DNA of 30,467 bases from Chara braunii (taxonomy: Eukaryota; Streptophyta; Charophyceae; Charales; Characeae). The position numbers and the translations under genes are program-made. Each line of letters starts with the position of its first letter. Position 1 is the stretch's first letter. The stretch is from positions 2,255,633-2,286,099 of the forward strand of contig BFEA01000195.1 of assembly GCA_003427395.1 (NCBI GenBank), in the 5' to 3' direction. The notes below the pieces were generated by a model that was not told where the DNA came from, did not search any database, and saw only the letters and a program-made list of their open reading frames with translations. Positions 10,150 to 19,167 of this stretch are shown piece by piece.

Positions 10150-12205
10150 AATCCTGAACATTTCCAACCCCTCTTCCCCCTCCATCACCCACACCCGCCC
10201 CCACAACCGGCCACCCTCAACCCTTCTTCCTCCTCCATCACCCACGTCCGTCCGCCATAGCCAACCACATCCAACCCTTCTTTTTCCTCCATCACCCACA
10301 CCCGTCCACCATAGCCGACCACCCCCAACCCTTTTTCTTTCTCCATCATCCACACCCGTCCACCATAGCCAACAACCTCTAACCATTCTTCTTCCTCCAT
10401 CACCCACTCTCGTCCACCATAACCGACCACCTCCAACCCTTCTTCTTCCTCCATCACCCACACCCGTCCACCATAGCCAACCACCTCCAANNNNNNNNNN
10501 NNNNNNNNNNNNNNNNNNNNNNNNNNNNNNNNNNNNNNNNNNNNNNNNNNNNNNNNNNNNNNNNNNNNNNNNNNNNNNNNNNNNNNNNNNNNNNNNNNNN
10601 NNNNNNNNNNNNNNNNNNNNNNNNNNNNNNNNNNNNNNNNNNNNNNNNNNNNNNNNNNNNNNNNNNNNNNNNNNNNNNNNNNNNNNNNNNNNNNNNNNNN
10701 NNNNNNNNNNNNNNNNNNNNNNNNNNNNNNNNNNNNNNNNNNNNNNNNNNNTCCACCATAGCCAACCACCTCCAACCCTTCTTCTTCCTCCATCACCTAC
10801 ACCCGTCCACCATAGCCAACCACCTCCAACCCTTTTTCTTCCTCCATCACCCACACCCGTCCACCATAGCCGACCACCCCCAACCTTTCTTCTTCCTCCA
10901 TTACCCACACCCGTCCACCATAGCCAACGACCTCCAACCCTTCTTCTTCCTCCATCACCCACGCCCGTTCACCATAGATGACCACCCCCAACCCTTCTTC
11001 CTCCTCCATCACCCACGCCCGTCCACCATAGCCAACCACCTCCAACCCTTCATCTTCCTTCATCACGCACACCCGTCCACCATAGCCAGCCACCTCCAAC
11101 CCTTCTTCTTCCTCCATTACCAACACCCATCCACCATAGCCAACCACCTCGAATCCTTCTTCATCCCCCATCACCCAAACCCGTCCACCATAGCCAACCA
11201 CCTCCAACCCTTCTTCTTCCTCCATTAACCACGCCCGTCCGCCATAGCCAACCACCTCCAACCTTTTTTCTTCCTCCATCACCCACACCCGCCCACCATA
11301 GCCCGCCACCCCCAACCCTTCTTCCTCCTCCATCACCCACGCCCGTCCACCATGACCGACCACCCCCAACCCTTCTTCNTCCTCCATCACCCACGCCCGT
11401 CCACCCCCAACCCTTCTTCCTCCTCCATCACTCACCCCCATCCACCATAGCCAACCACCTCCAACCCTTCTTCTTCCTCCATCACCCACATGCGTCCACC
11501 ATAGCCAACTACCTGCAACGCTAATTCTTCCTCCATCACCCACACGCGTCCACCATAGCCGACAACCCCCAACCCTTCTTCTTCCTCCATTACCCACACC
11601 CATCCACCATAGCCAACCACCTCCAACCCTTCCTCCTCGTCCATCACCCACACCCGTCCACCATAGCCAACCACCTCCAACCCTTCTTCTTCCTCCATCA
11701 CCCACAGCCGTCCACCATGGCCGACCACCCCCAACCCTTCTTTTTCCTCCATCACCCACACCCGTCCACCATAGCCAACCACCTCTAACCCTTCTTTTTC
11801 CTCCATCACCCACGCCTGTCCACCATAGCCGACCACCCCCAATCCTTCTTCCTCCTTCATCACCCACGCCCGTCCGCCATAACCAACCACCTCCAACCGT
11901 TCTTCTTCCTCCATCAACCACGCCCGTCCACCATAGCCAACCACCTCCAACCCTTCTTCTTCCTCCATCACCCACGCCCGTCCACCATAGCCGACAACCC
12001 CCAACTCTTCTTCCTCCTCCATCACCCACGCCCGTCCGCCATAGCCAACCACCTCCAACCCTTCTTCTTTCTCTATCAAGCACGCCCATCCGCCATAGCC
12101 AACCACCTCTAACCCTTCTTCTTCCTCTATCACCCACGTCCGTCCACCATAGCCGACCACCCCCAACTCTTCTTCCTCCTCCATCACCGCCGCCCGTCCA
12201 CCTGA
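10150..12205. repeat. 54-bp minisatellite, roughly 38 units, spanning an assembly gap
   Basis: The unit contains CAACCCTTCTTCTTCCTCC, ATCACCCACACCCGTCCACC and ATAGCCAACCACC. The period is 54 bp, with one shortened unit near 11395. Two linked variants alternate irregularly: GCCAACCACCTCC and GCCGACCACCCCC. Because 54 is a multiple of 3 and the unit lacks stops in two minus-strand frames, long minus-strand ORFs arise. These show either an 18-residue Gly/Trp/Arg repeat or an 18-residue Glu-rich repeat. Variants are synonymous in one frame and not in the other, in both directions, so I see no sign of coding constraint. Confidence 0.93.
10491..10751. other. assembly gap of 261 Ns inside the 54-bp repeat
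   Basis: A run of N with identical repeat units on both sides. 261 is not an exact multiple of 54, so the true unit number here is unknown and the gap size may be an estimate. Confidence 0.99.
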
Positions 12206-12307
12206 AAGTCCTAAGTGGGGGGGGGGTGCAAGGGGGATACACGGGACCTCGAATAAGATCAGTTAGGGTAAGTCAATGAGCAAGGTCGATTAGGATGAGG
12301 AGTTTCT

Positions 12308-12402
12308 TGTCTCTCTCTCTTTCTCTCTTTCTCTCTTTTTTTTTTTCTCTCTCTCCCTCTCCCCCTCTTTTTCTCTCTCTCTTCCTCTCCCTCTCGCCCC
12401 CG
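12308..12402. repeat. CT-rich microsatellite / polypyrimidine tract
   Basis: An almost uninterrupted pyrimidine tract of TCTCTC, TTTTTTTTTT and CCCTCTCC blocks. It follows the 54-bp repeat and precedes a purine-rich region of the plus strand. Confidence 0.9.
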
Positions 12403-13455
12403 TCTTCCTCCATTCCTTCAAAACTCTTTAACCCCGAACCCTTTCGTCACCCCTTCCCTCTCCATGGCATGTGACTAACCTCTATCCTCACTTGTTACAT
12501 TGCGAGGGAACGAACGGAAAGGAACTTAGTCCTCACTTGGTGGAAAGCGGGGGCAAAGGAAGGGTTGCCGGTCCCTTGTGCCACCAAGAAGGAAAGGATA
12601 CGGGACTATTGAGAGCATTTGCGAAAGCGAAAAGGAGTGCTGATTTTGGACGAGGTCAGTCTGACTCAACCATCCTCCCGGAATGCATGCCTGAGGCGAT
12701 TGCATGGCTTGCCTGTGTGAAAGGGAAGAGAACTCATAAGGGGAATTGGAAGGCAAAGACACCTTAGGATTGCGGGAAGGGGCGATGTGTTGACCCAGAT
12801 GGGGATCGTACTTGGTCACTTGTCTTGTGTGGTCTTGCGCAGGTGAGTAGCTAGGGACGATTTGGACAGGGTTGGGCTCGCGGATGAGGACTAGGGTGGG
12901 AGATTGGCTAAGGGAAGGACTTGGTTCCGGCTTAAGCCATGGATGCGGGATGAGTTGAGGCTGGATGCTTAGGTGGATGGTTGATGCATGGACTTGGTTT
13001 GTGTGGAGGTTGCATGAAATGTCTCTCTCTTGTGCAATGCGACACCTGGAAAGACTAAGGGCGGCCTTGGATAGGTGACGCGATGCTAGTGTCTCCCGTA
13101 AAAATATAGCGGCTAGGGATCCGGGCGACGCTGCCGCACTTCAAGGATGCCGACGGGGCTGCCCTGAGCCATTAGACTTAGTAAAAGGTGCGTGGCCCAA
13201 TGGATGACGCTTGGCCTGCGCACAGTAAAAAGACAAACTCTCAATGAACTCCCTGGATAACTTGTGTATTAGAAGGAGCAATTGCCTGGTCAGACTTAAC
13301 TGAATCGAGAAAACGCCACGAGTGCCCAAAGAGCTACCATCTTGACGCGAGAGCGGAGCTTCATCCTCCAATGTTAAACCCTCTCGCAAAAGGCCCATCC
13401 CTATCCATCTCAAAGCACTAGGTGGGGGTGCCCCTCGGACGAACGACCCGCGCCC
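12403..13455. other. no supported gene; possibly 5' LTR sequence
   Basis: I recognise no domain in the open frames here (for example 12471-12767 plus and 13141-13413 minus). If the LTR end at 13483 is real, some or all of this stretch is the 5' LTR, but I could not find the LTR start or a second copy in the window. Confidence 0.35.
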
Positions 13456-13473
13456 TGACCGTGAGCGTGGGCG

Positions 13474-13506
13474 GGTCGAGACAATTGGGACCCGCAGTGG
13501 GGTCGA
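13474..13506 (+). promoter_or_regulatory. candidate 5' LTR end and tRNA primer-binding site
   Basis: GGGTCGAGACA ends in CA at 13483. After a 2-nt spacer (AT), TGGGACCCGCAGTGGGG starts at 13486. Its reverse complement ends ...GCGGGTCCCA, compatible with a tRNA 3' acceptor ending in CCA, and further in reads TCGACCCC, like the 3' side of a T-arm. LTR-CA, short spacer and TGG are the classic arrangement at the start of a retrotransposon's internal region. The implied tRNA length is off by about 1 nt, so it may have mutated or be coincidental. Confidence 0.4.
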
Positions 13507-15288
13507 CCAAGGCTCAAAAGTCCTTCAGTGTACGACCTCTACAAAAATGGTGGAGGTGCCGGGTAGTGGGTTTAACTGACTGATACGATCTCGAGGGAGG
13601 CGCCCGACGCATGACCGCGAACGTAATCGAAGATAAGGAATGAAGACTTGTGTGTGCCCTATCCCTGTGCGCGAATCAGATTTGAGGGTGGCTGCGCGCA
13701 TGCCAAGGCCAGGCCTGGAGGAAGAACATGGATGCTTGCACTTTTGATCAGCCATCTCCCCTGGAGGTGACTCTAGTCCTCCTTCCTTCAGGCTGATGTT
13801 CGTCAGACCGGGGAAGCCTTGGGCATGCCGCAGATCGACCCTTCCTCTTCGTGTGAAAAAGGGGCTCCGGTTACCTGGCAGGCGGTTGGGATTCCTGGCC
13901 AGTCCGGGTTCCAATAAAAATCCCACGACGGAGCGATCCGACCGACACGGGTGCTCTCTTTCCTTTTCTCCGGAGCCCAACGGGCACCATGCACCACACT
14001 TAATGCTTGAAGAAACCTCATATGAACACAAAGGGTAATCGAAAAGGAACAATCCTACCCTATGAACGGACACACAAGCAAAGATAAGGAATGAAGGGAG
14101 TTGTTAGACTCCAAGGAGAACTAGCTCACCTTTGAAGATGCTCACGAGAAGAAACCAGGCACTATGTATGGAAGTTAGGGGTGAGTGGCACGCACTGTCC
14201 CGTGAGAAAAATTGTGAGCTATGGGTAGGAAGCGCTGGGTGCACCAGGGGGAAAGGCACTTGTGTTATGTGTGTCCCACTTGGGACTTGTGATTGCATGA
14301 TTGGGATTTCGAACGTCTTGCCATTTGGAAGGAAAAGGGGGGTCTACACCGGCCACTACGGGTTGCCAAAAATCGTCCTCTTTGCAGACTGTCATTTGTT
14401 CGTATGCGGGGGTCAGGCCACCGAGCTGTCTAATGGGAGTTTATCACGCCGAGTGCTTATTAGCATTCTCGTCCGCGCGGTGATGGGCTTCGGCTCGATT
14501 GATCTGTCGGGCGGGGTGTGAAACGTTCCTCAGGCGGGGCCTAGCCTGTGGACTGGTGGAGAGAGCACCACTGCATGGAGGCAAAAACGGAGCCTGGGAG
14601 ACGATCCGTAGCTTCTCGTAGCCTGGTTTGGGAAAGGTTGTTCCTTATCGGACCGATGGAAGTGAATGCCTGGACGGCTGACTCCAATGGCCTACCGAGA
14701 TGTGCGGGGTGATTCCCGAGATTAACAGTGGGTACACGAGCGGCAAGTCGGGATGGGGTATTCTGGGCAAGAAGGTGAGGGCGACCCCCCACCGGAGTCT
14801 GGGTACCGCGCTCGCGACGGTTGAGCTGTGCTTGAGGTATGGGATAAAATTCTGCCGATAGTAACAGTGGAGAGACCATTTGTGAGGAAAAGGTCGGTGA
14901 GGAGATGACCGACCTGTGTGCGACGTTTGCCTGAGTTTTGCTTTTTTTGCCTCCCTCTGTAAAGTTGTCTGATGAGTGTTGCATGGGGACCGAGTTTCTA
15001 GTCTATTCTCAACCCCTGCCTAAGTCTGCACGAGTGAAAGAACATGAGGAAGAGGCTGGATAGGAGTCGGAAGAAAGTGGAACCAAGAAAAAGGAATGCG
15101 AGCGGCAGGTGATCGATTGGGGGTATGGTAGGGCAATGGCGCCTGGAAAATGGATAGGAAAAGTTAGGGGGACCCGGATGAGGGGTTTGAAAACAACTCT
15201 CATCTAGAAAAGGAAAAGCAAACCATCTGACCATGAGGGGCTGTGTGGTGCTCTCATGTGGAAAACAGGACAAGCGCCGAGGAACAGG
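13507..15288 (+). other. 1.8-kb presumed retroelement leader, no recognised gene
   Basis: This lies between the candidate primer-binding site and the first ORF of the tandem array. The words AAGATAAGGAATGAAG occur twice (about 13632 and 14085). Open frames of 129-182 codons exist on both strands (13525-14073 minus, 14132-14521 plus), with no similarity to known families that I can see. Plus-strand purine content rises toward the right. A long leader would be consistent with some Gypsy elements. Confidence 0.35.
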
Positions 15289-16101
15289 ATGGCGCGATGG
15301 TTGTCGCCTCCTGTCTACTCTAGTGGTCAGGAAATACCTATAGAGGTAAGGGATGAGGTATCTGTTGTTCTCCCGGAAGAAGGGACGAGGACCGACCTAG
15401 AATCGGCCTATGAAATCGTGATGCTGGACGAGAAGGACGCGTTCCTCTGGATAGAGACAATCTGGACTAAGGTCAGCCTGACGAGACTTTCACCTAGCTT
15501 GATGGACCTAGAATTCCGGGGAACAGTGGAAGCTCGAGGATGGGTCTACCTATCACAGGAATTGGAAAATGCAATGGTAGTGAGACTAGTATTGGGCACG
15601 GCACCGGATCAGCTGTTTAGGCAAGCGGAACGAGAAGTGGTATGGGCAGCATGTCAGCGGGCAGAAATGGAGATGGAAAGGATGGAGGTGCGAGTGGAAC
15701 TCGGGGACCGGAAAAATATGAGACGTCCTCTTAGGACAATGAGGTGCGTGCTACCCCCGTTTCTGGTGGATGCAGTCTTTGAGACCAGGGATAGACTGGA
15801 ACGTATATGCCAATCGATGACACGCCTGAGGCTGTACCAATGTGCTAGACATGACTTCTTTAGACTGTCGGTGGAAGCAGGGCCGTTTAAAGGAAACTAG
15901 GCGGAAAAATTAGCTGAGATGTTAAACCTCATCAGCGCGCATCAAGTCTTTGTTCCTAGTCCGGTGTATTGGCAGATAGTTTACCGAAACGTGGCAGCGC
16001 GAAAAACCTTCTTGGAAAGGGTGAAAGAGATGTTCTTAGAAGAGAAGGAGGACTTCAATGATGAGAAGGGCGGGGACAAGATAGAGGACTGGGACTTCTG
16101 A
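15289..16101 (+). pseudogene. tandem ORF family, copy 1 (unrecognised, one in-frame stop)
   Basis: I do not recognise this family. The frame runs 271 codons with one internal TAG at 15898-15900 and a terminal TGA. The ATG at 15289 was chosen because copies 1, 2 and 3 all begin Met-Ala-Arg there. Shared features in order are EIPIEVRDEVSV near the N-terminus, a core LPPFLVDAVF (about 15750-15780) followed by a DRLERI helix-like segment, then an aromatic pair (FF) and SVEAGPF (to 15888), and a charged C-terminal tail. Copies 2-4 align with all these blocks. It has no signal peptide or obvious membrane segment. The stop lies just after GPF, splitting off the C-terminal 66 codons. It could be retroelement cargo or a host-derived family. 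Confidence 0.65.
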
Positions 16102-16157
16102 AGGGGTGGGGCTTACCTCGGGAAAACGGGTTGTCGACTATGTGCAGGTAGGGAGCG

Positions 16158-16904
16158 ATGGCCCGGGAACTCGAATTATGGGGCTGCACATGGGAACCAA
16201 GACGAGTCGGAAGGGGAGTAGAGATGTCAATACCACTGAGCAATGAATGGAAGGGGACCACATGTGATTGGCAGGGGAATGAGATTGTGCCGGAGCTATC
16301 GTACCTATGGATAAAGCGCGTCTGGAACCCGTTGAAGGAAGAGGAAGGATGAGAAGAGATTGCGGAGGGAAGGGTGGAATCAGTCGGGATGATCGTTCTC
16401 TCTAAACAAGGTTGGCACCTGTTCTACATAACGCTCGCGGCAGGATAGAACCCAATGTGGCTTTTAGGGGACGTTGAGGCAAGGGCTCGGCAGGCGGGGG
16501 AAAGGTTTGCTAACAAAGGTTGGGATATGGTCAACAGTAGAGTCGTGATGGGAGGATGGAAAAAATTCAAACCGCCTGGCGCCCAAATCAAGACTTGGGT
16601 GCCCGAATTCGTGGCGGATTGGTTTGGGGGTTTTGATCACGTAACAAAGGTAGCCGACACGATGGAATGAATACACGTGAACTGCGCATGGCTGACAGAG
16701 GAATTCTATAGGACGTCCTTGAAATTCGGGCCCTTCCACGACGATAGAGCCCCGGAGGTTCTTATCATTTTGAAGATTGAAAGGAATGACCGACAGGAGG
16801 TGGCCCCGGAAACTAGGGAGGCCATAATCCGCCGTGAGGTGGCAGCGACACCCTGTTATGTGGATGATGTGTTCAAACTGTTCGAGGTACTGTGGTTCGA
16901 CTAA
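16158..16904 (+). pseudogene. tandem ORF family, copy 2 (three in-frame stops)
   Basis: The start is MARELELW at 16158, preceded by TGTGCAGGTAGGGAGCG. Reading one frame to TAA at 16902-16904 gives 249 codons, interrupted by TGA at 16350, TAG at 16446 and TGA at 16668. Family blocks are RGVEMSIP near the N-terminus, GGWKKFK, VPEFVADWFGGFDHV (about 16600-16640), EEFYRTSLKFGPF (to about 16738) and a C-terminal VLIILK...REAIIRREV...DDVFKL segment. The GGW and GPF blocks match copies 1, 3 and 4. The single frame with only point-type stops indicates decay by substitution. The start-to-start distance from copy 1 and to copy 3 is 869 bp in each case. Confidence 0.65.
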
Positions 16905-17026
16905 GCGCAGGAAAGTCGTGGGGCCGGGCAAATATGGAAAAAATTGCTAAGATAAGGGAATGGGATGTCTGGCCATTGTAGGGTTCAGTGCGGATTGCGG
17001 GCCAAGAGATCAAAGGCGAGTGCACG

Positions 17027-17764
17027 ATGGCGCGAAGAAGAACGTTCCTTGAGGAACGCCCCTTCGACATTAAACCGCCTAGGGAAGTACCGGGGGGGGT
17101 AGAGGTTAGCTTGCCGGCGGCAAGTGAAGGCTGGCACCAGGTGGCAGATTGGGTTGGGGTCCAGCTTCCGGACAATATGGTTTACTTGGTGACCAAAGTT
17201 GAGTGGCGTGCGAACGAGAGTGGGGAATGGAACCCGGACCCGCGGGGGCATGTGCGTGCAGAATGACGGTTGTATGTGTCTGAGGATGAGTGGAGGGAGT
17301 TCGAAGTTCGGCAAGCATCAGGAGAAGACCCATTGAGCATGTTTGAAGGGGCATGGCAGTTAGTATGGCGAGCGGGGTTCGAGTTCACAGATCCGGGAGT
17401 TGACGATGTGACAACGGACCTTAGGGTAGCCATGGTCGGGAGTTTCAAATTGCCTAGTGAAAATGTACGAATGAGGCTGCCGCCCTTCCTGCTGGAAAGG
17501 ATGGGCGGTCTTGGACTTGTTAGACGAGCGGTAGCCGACCTCACAGGCCTGACATATGAAGATGCGATGGTACATCGATAATACTATCGGGCCTTCCTAG
17601 AAATGGGCCCGTTCAGTGGAGAGCAGAGGTACGAGGTGTTGCGCATCCTGCGTGCTGTGTTTAGCACCAGGCCGAGGACTCCGGTCGTGGGAGATGAGGT
17701 CCTGTGGGGTGTCATCCGACGAGAAATAAGTCAATGGATGGTGTACGTGGATGATCTGTACTGA
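17027..17764 (+). pseudogene. tandem ORF family, copy 3 (two in-frame stops)
   Basis: The frame starts MARRRTFLEE at 17027 and ends at TGA 17762-17764, 246 codons, with internal TGA at 17264 and TAA at 17579. Family blocks are GGVEVSLPAASEGWHQVADW, then VYLVTKVEW, VGSFKLP, RLPPFLLERMGG (from about 17476), YYRAFLEMGPF (to 17613), and a tail EVLRILRA...VIRREISQWMVYVDDLY that aligns with the REAIIRREV...YVDDVFKLF tail of copy 2. The N-terminal EVSLPA segment recurs in copy 4. It is the closest of the four to a full family layout, but is still non-functional as written. Confidence 0.65.
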
Positions 17765-17929
17765 TTGCATAAGCCGATGGACGTAGGGACGGATCAATAA
17801 AAGAGGTCAAGGAAAGAAAAGGAAGGTTCAAGCTAGAAACCGGGGAGTGTTCGGGCGGGAGCTGAAGATTAAATGAAATAAGTAAAACCGGTTGCTGCTT
17901 AAACTGTGCAGGGGACTACTAAGTCAAAA

Positions 17930-18714
17930 ATGGTGATGAGACACGCTCGGATGTTGCGACACTCCACACACCCTCGGCCACCCACGGAAAGTGGAGGCGG
18001 ATAGGAGGTATCGCTCCCAGCAAGCTACATGATCCAAGGATTGAACATCGAATGGAGGGCCGTGACCCTGGGAAGAGGTCAGGCGTTCATGATGGTGAAA
18101 TATTTGTGGGATGGTATGAGAATTAACAGGGGGTCGGGAGACGATCTGTATACCGATTTTAGGATAACGGGGACCATATACCTGCCGGAACTTGGTTGGT
18201 ACATGCTAGGAACGGAATCGGCACTCGGTCACGGGTTGCTACCAATCTTCAAGAGGGGTTCTAGGATCTTGAACAGGGTGGGCCAGGAGGTGCAGGGAAG
18301 AAGAAACGTGGGATTAAGAACTCGGGTGGAGGTCGGAGGCTGGCGAGAGTTTAAGACCCCAGTGACCGGGTTGAGGTGTCGAGTACCTCGTTTCATGGTG
18401 GACTTGGTATTTGGTAGTCTCAAGAGAGTTAGGGACCTGGTGGATTCGACCCTGGTCTGGATCCACCTCTTCTGGCCACAAACAACGAGCATGTTCTACG
18501 ATGTGTCGGTCAGACATGGGTCGTTCTGGGAGAATCAGGCTGGGAACTACTCGAATTACTCGAGATCTTGATATTCGGATTGCCCCACCTGTCGTTTGAA
18601 GAATATGAGCCAATAATTATCAGAGAAATAGAGATGGGGGAAAATTACCTTGCTGGGTTGGCTGACCTGTTTGAGGAACCGGATGAGCAGGGCAGGCCTG
18701 AGGGACCAGCATAA
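17930..18714 (+). pseudogene. tandem ORF family, copy 4 (one stop, one frameshift)
   Basis: The frame starts at ATG 17930, 20 nt after CTGTGCAGG, with a TAG at 18002-18004 just before EVSLPASY. An open stretch follows to 18571. Blocks are EWRAVTLGRGQAFMMVKYLW, DLYTDFRITGTIYLPELGWY, GGWREFKTP, RVPRFMVDLVFGSLKRV (about 18381-18430), MFYDVSVRHGSF (to 18525). At about 18538-18541 the frame shifts, and the expected tail (WELLEILIFG...YEPIIIREIE) continues in another frame to TAA 18712-18714. GSF replaces GPF. It is the most diverged N-terminus (no Met-Ala-Arg). Confidence 0.65.
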
Positions 18715-19167
18715 GAAAACGCGTAAGGAAGAGGTAGGGAAATAAAGGGTGAGTACTAAGATAAGTAGGCAGCCATCAGCAAAAGAGGGACAGTGGTTGG
18801 AGTTCCGGCCGACCCAATGACGCGGCAGGGAGGAACTAGGAAGACCACCGCTCCAAAAATTTTGGGGCACCTGCATGCCAACAAGCCGAAAGGGCCATCC
18901 CTGATAGGGAAGCCACTGGGCTCAAGCACCGCCCTAAGAATCAAAGCGCGACAGTAATGAAATGCCAAGCGGCGGCGGCAAGGCCCCGGTAGAAGAAAAC
19001 CTGAAGGACGCCCCGAGAGGAAAAAGTCAGAAGAGTCGTACTGATTAATGTAAAGACGCAAAATATGGGAATAGGCGGACTTTAGGGCCGGGACCGGGGC
19101 AGTTATGAACAACCGGCCATATTCGCAAAAAAAAATTTCCATATGCAGGCTAGGTAAAGGAATAGCG
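18715..19167 (+). other. spacer between the ORF array and gag; nothing recognised
   Basis: Purine-rich sequence without a supported frame. CATATGCAGG lies about 20 nt before the gag ATG at 19168, similar to the TGTGCAGG words before copies 2 and 4. Confidence 0.4.

Noticed and set aside
10797-12242. 481-codon minus-strand ORF (and overlapping 251- and 287-codon ORFs)
   Set aside because: It is a translation of the 54-bp minisatellite. Two frames are open at once and variation shows no coding bias. The 287-codon one also crosses the N gap.
13525-14521. ORFs of 182 (minus) and 129 (plus) codons in the presumed leader
   Set aside because: Overlapping opposite-strand frames with no motif. Neither resembles the array family or pol.
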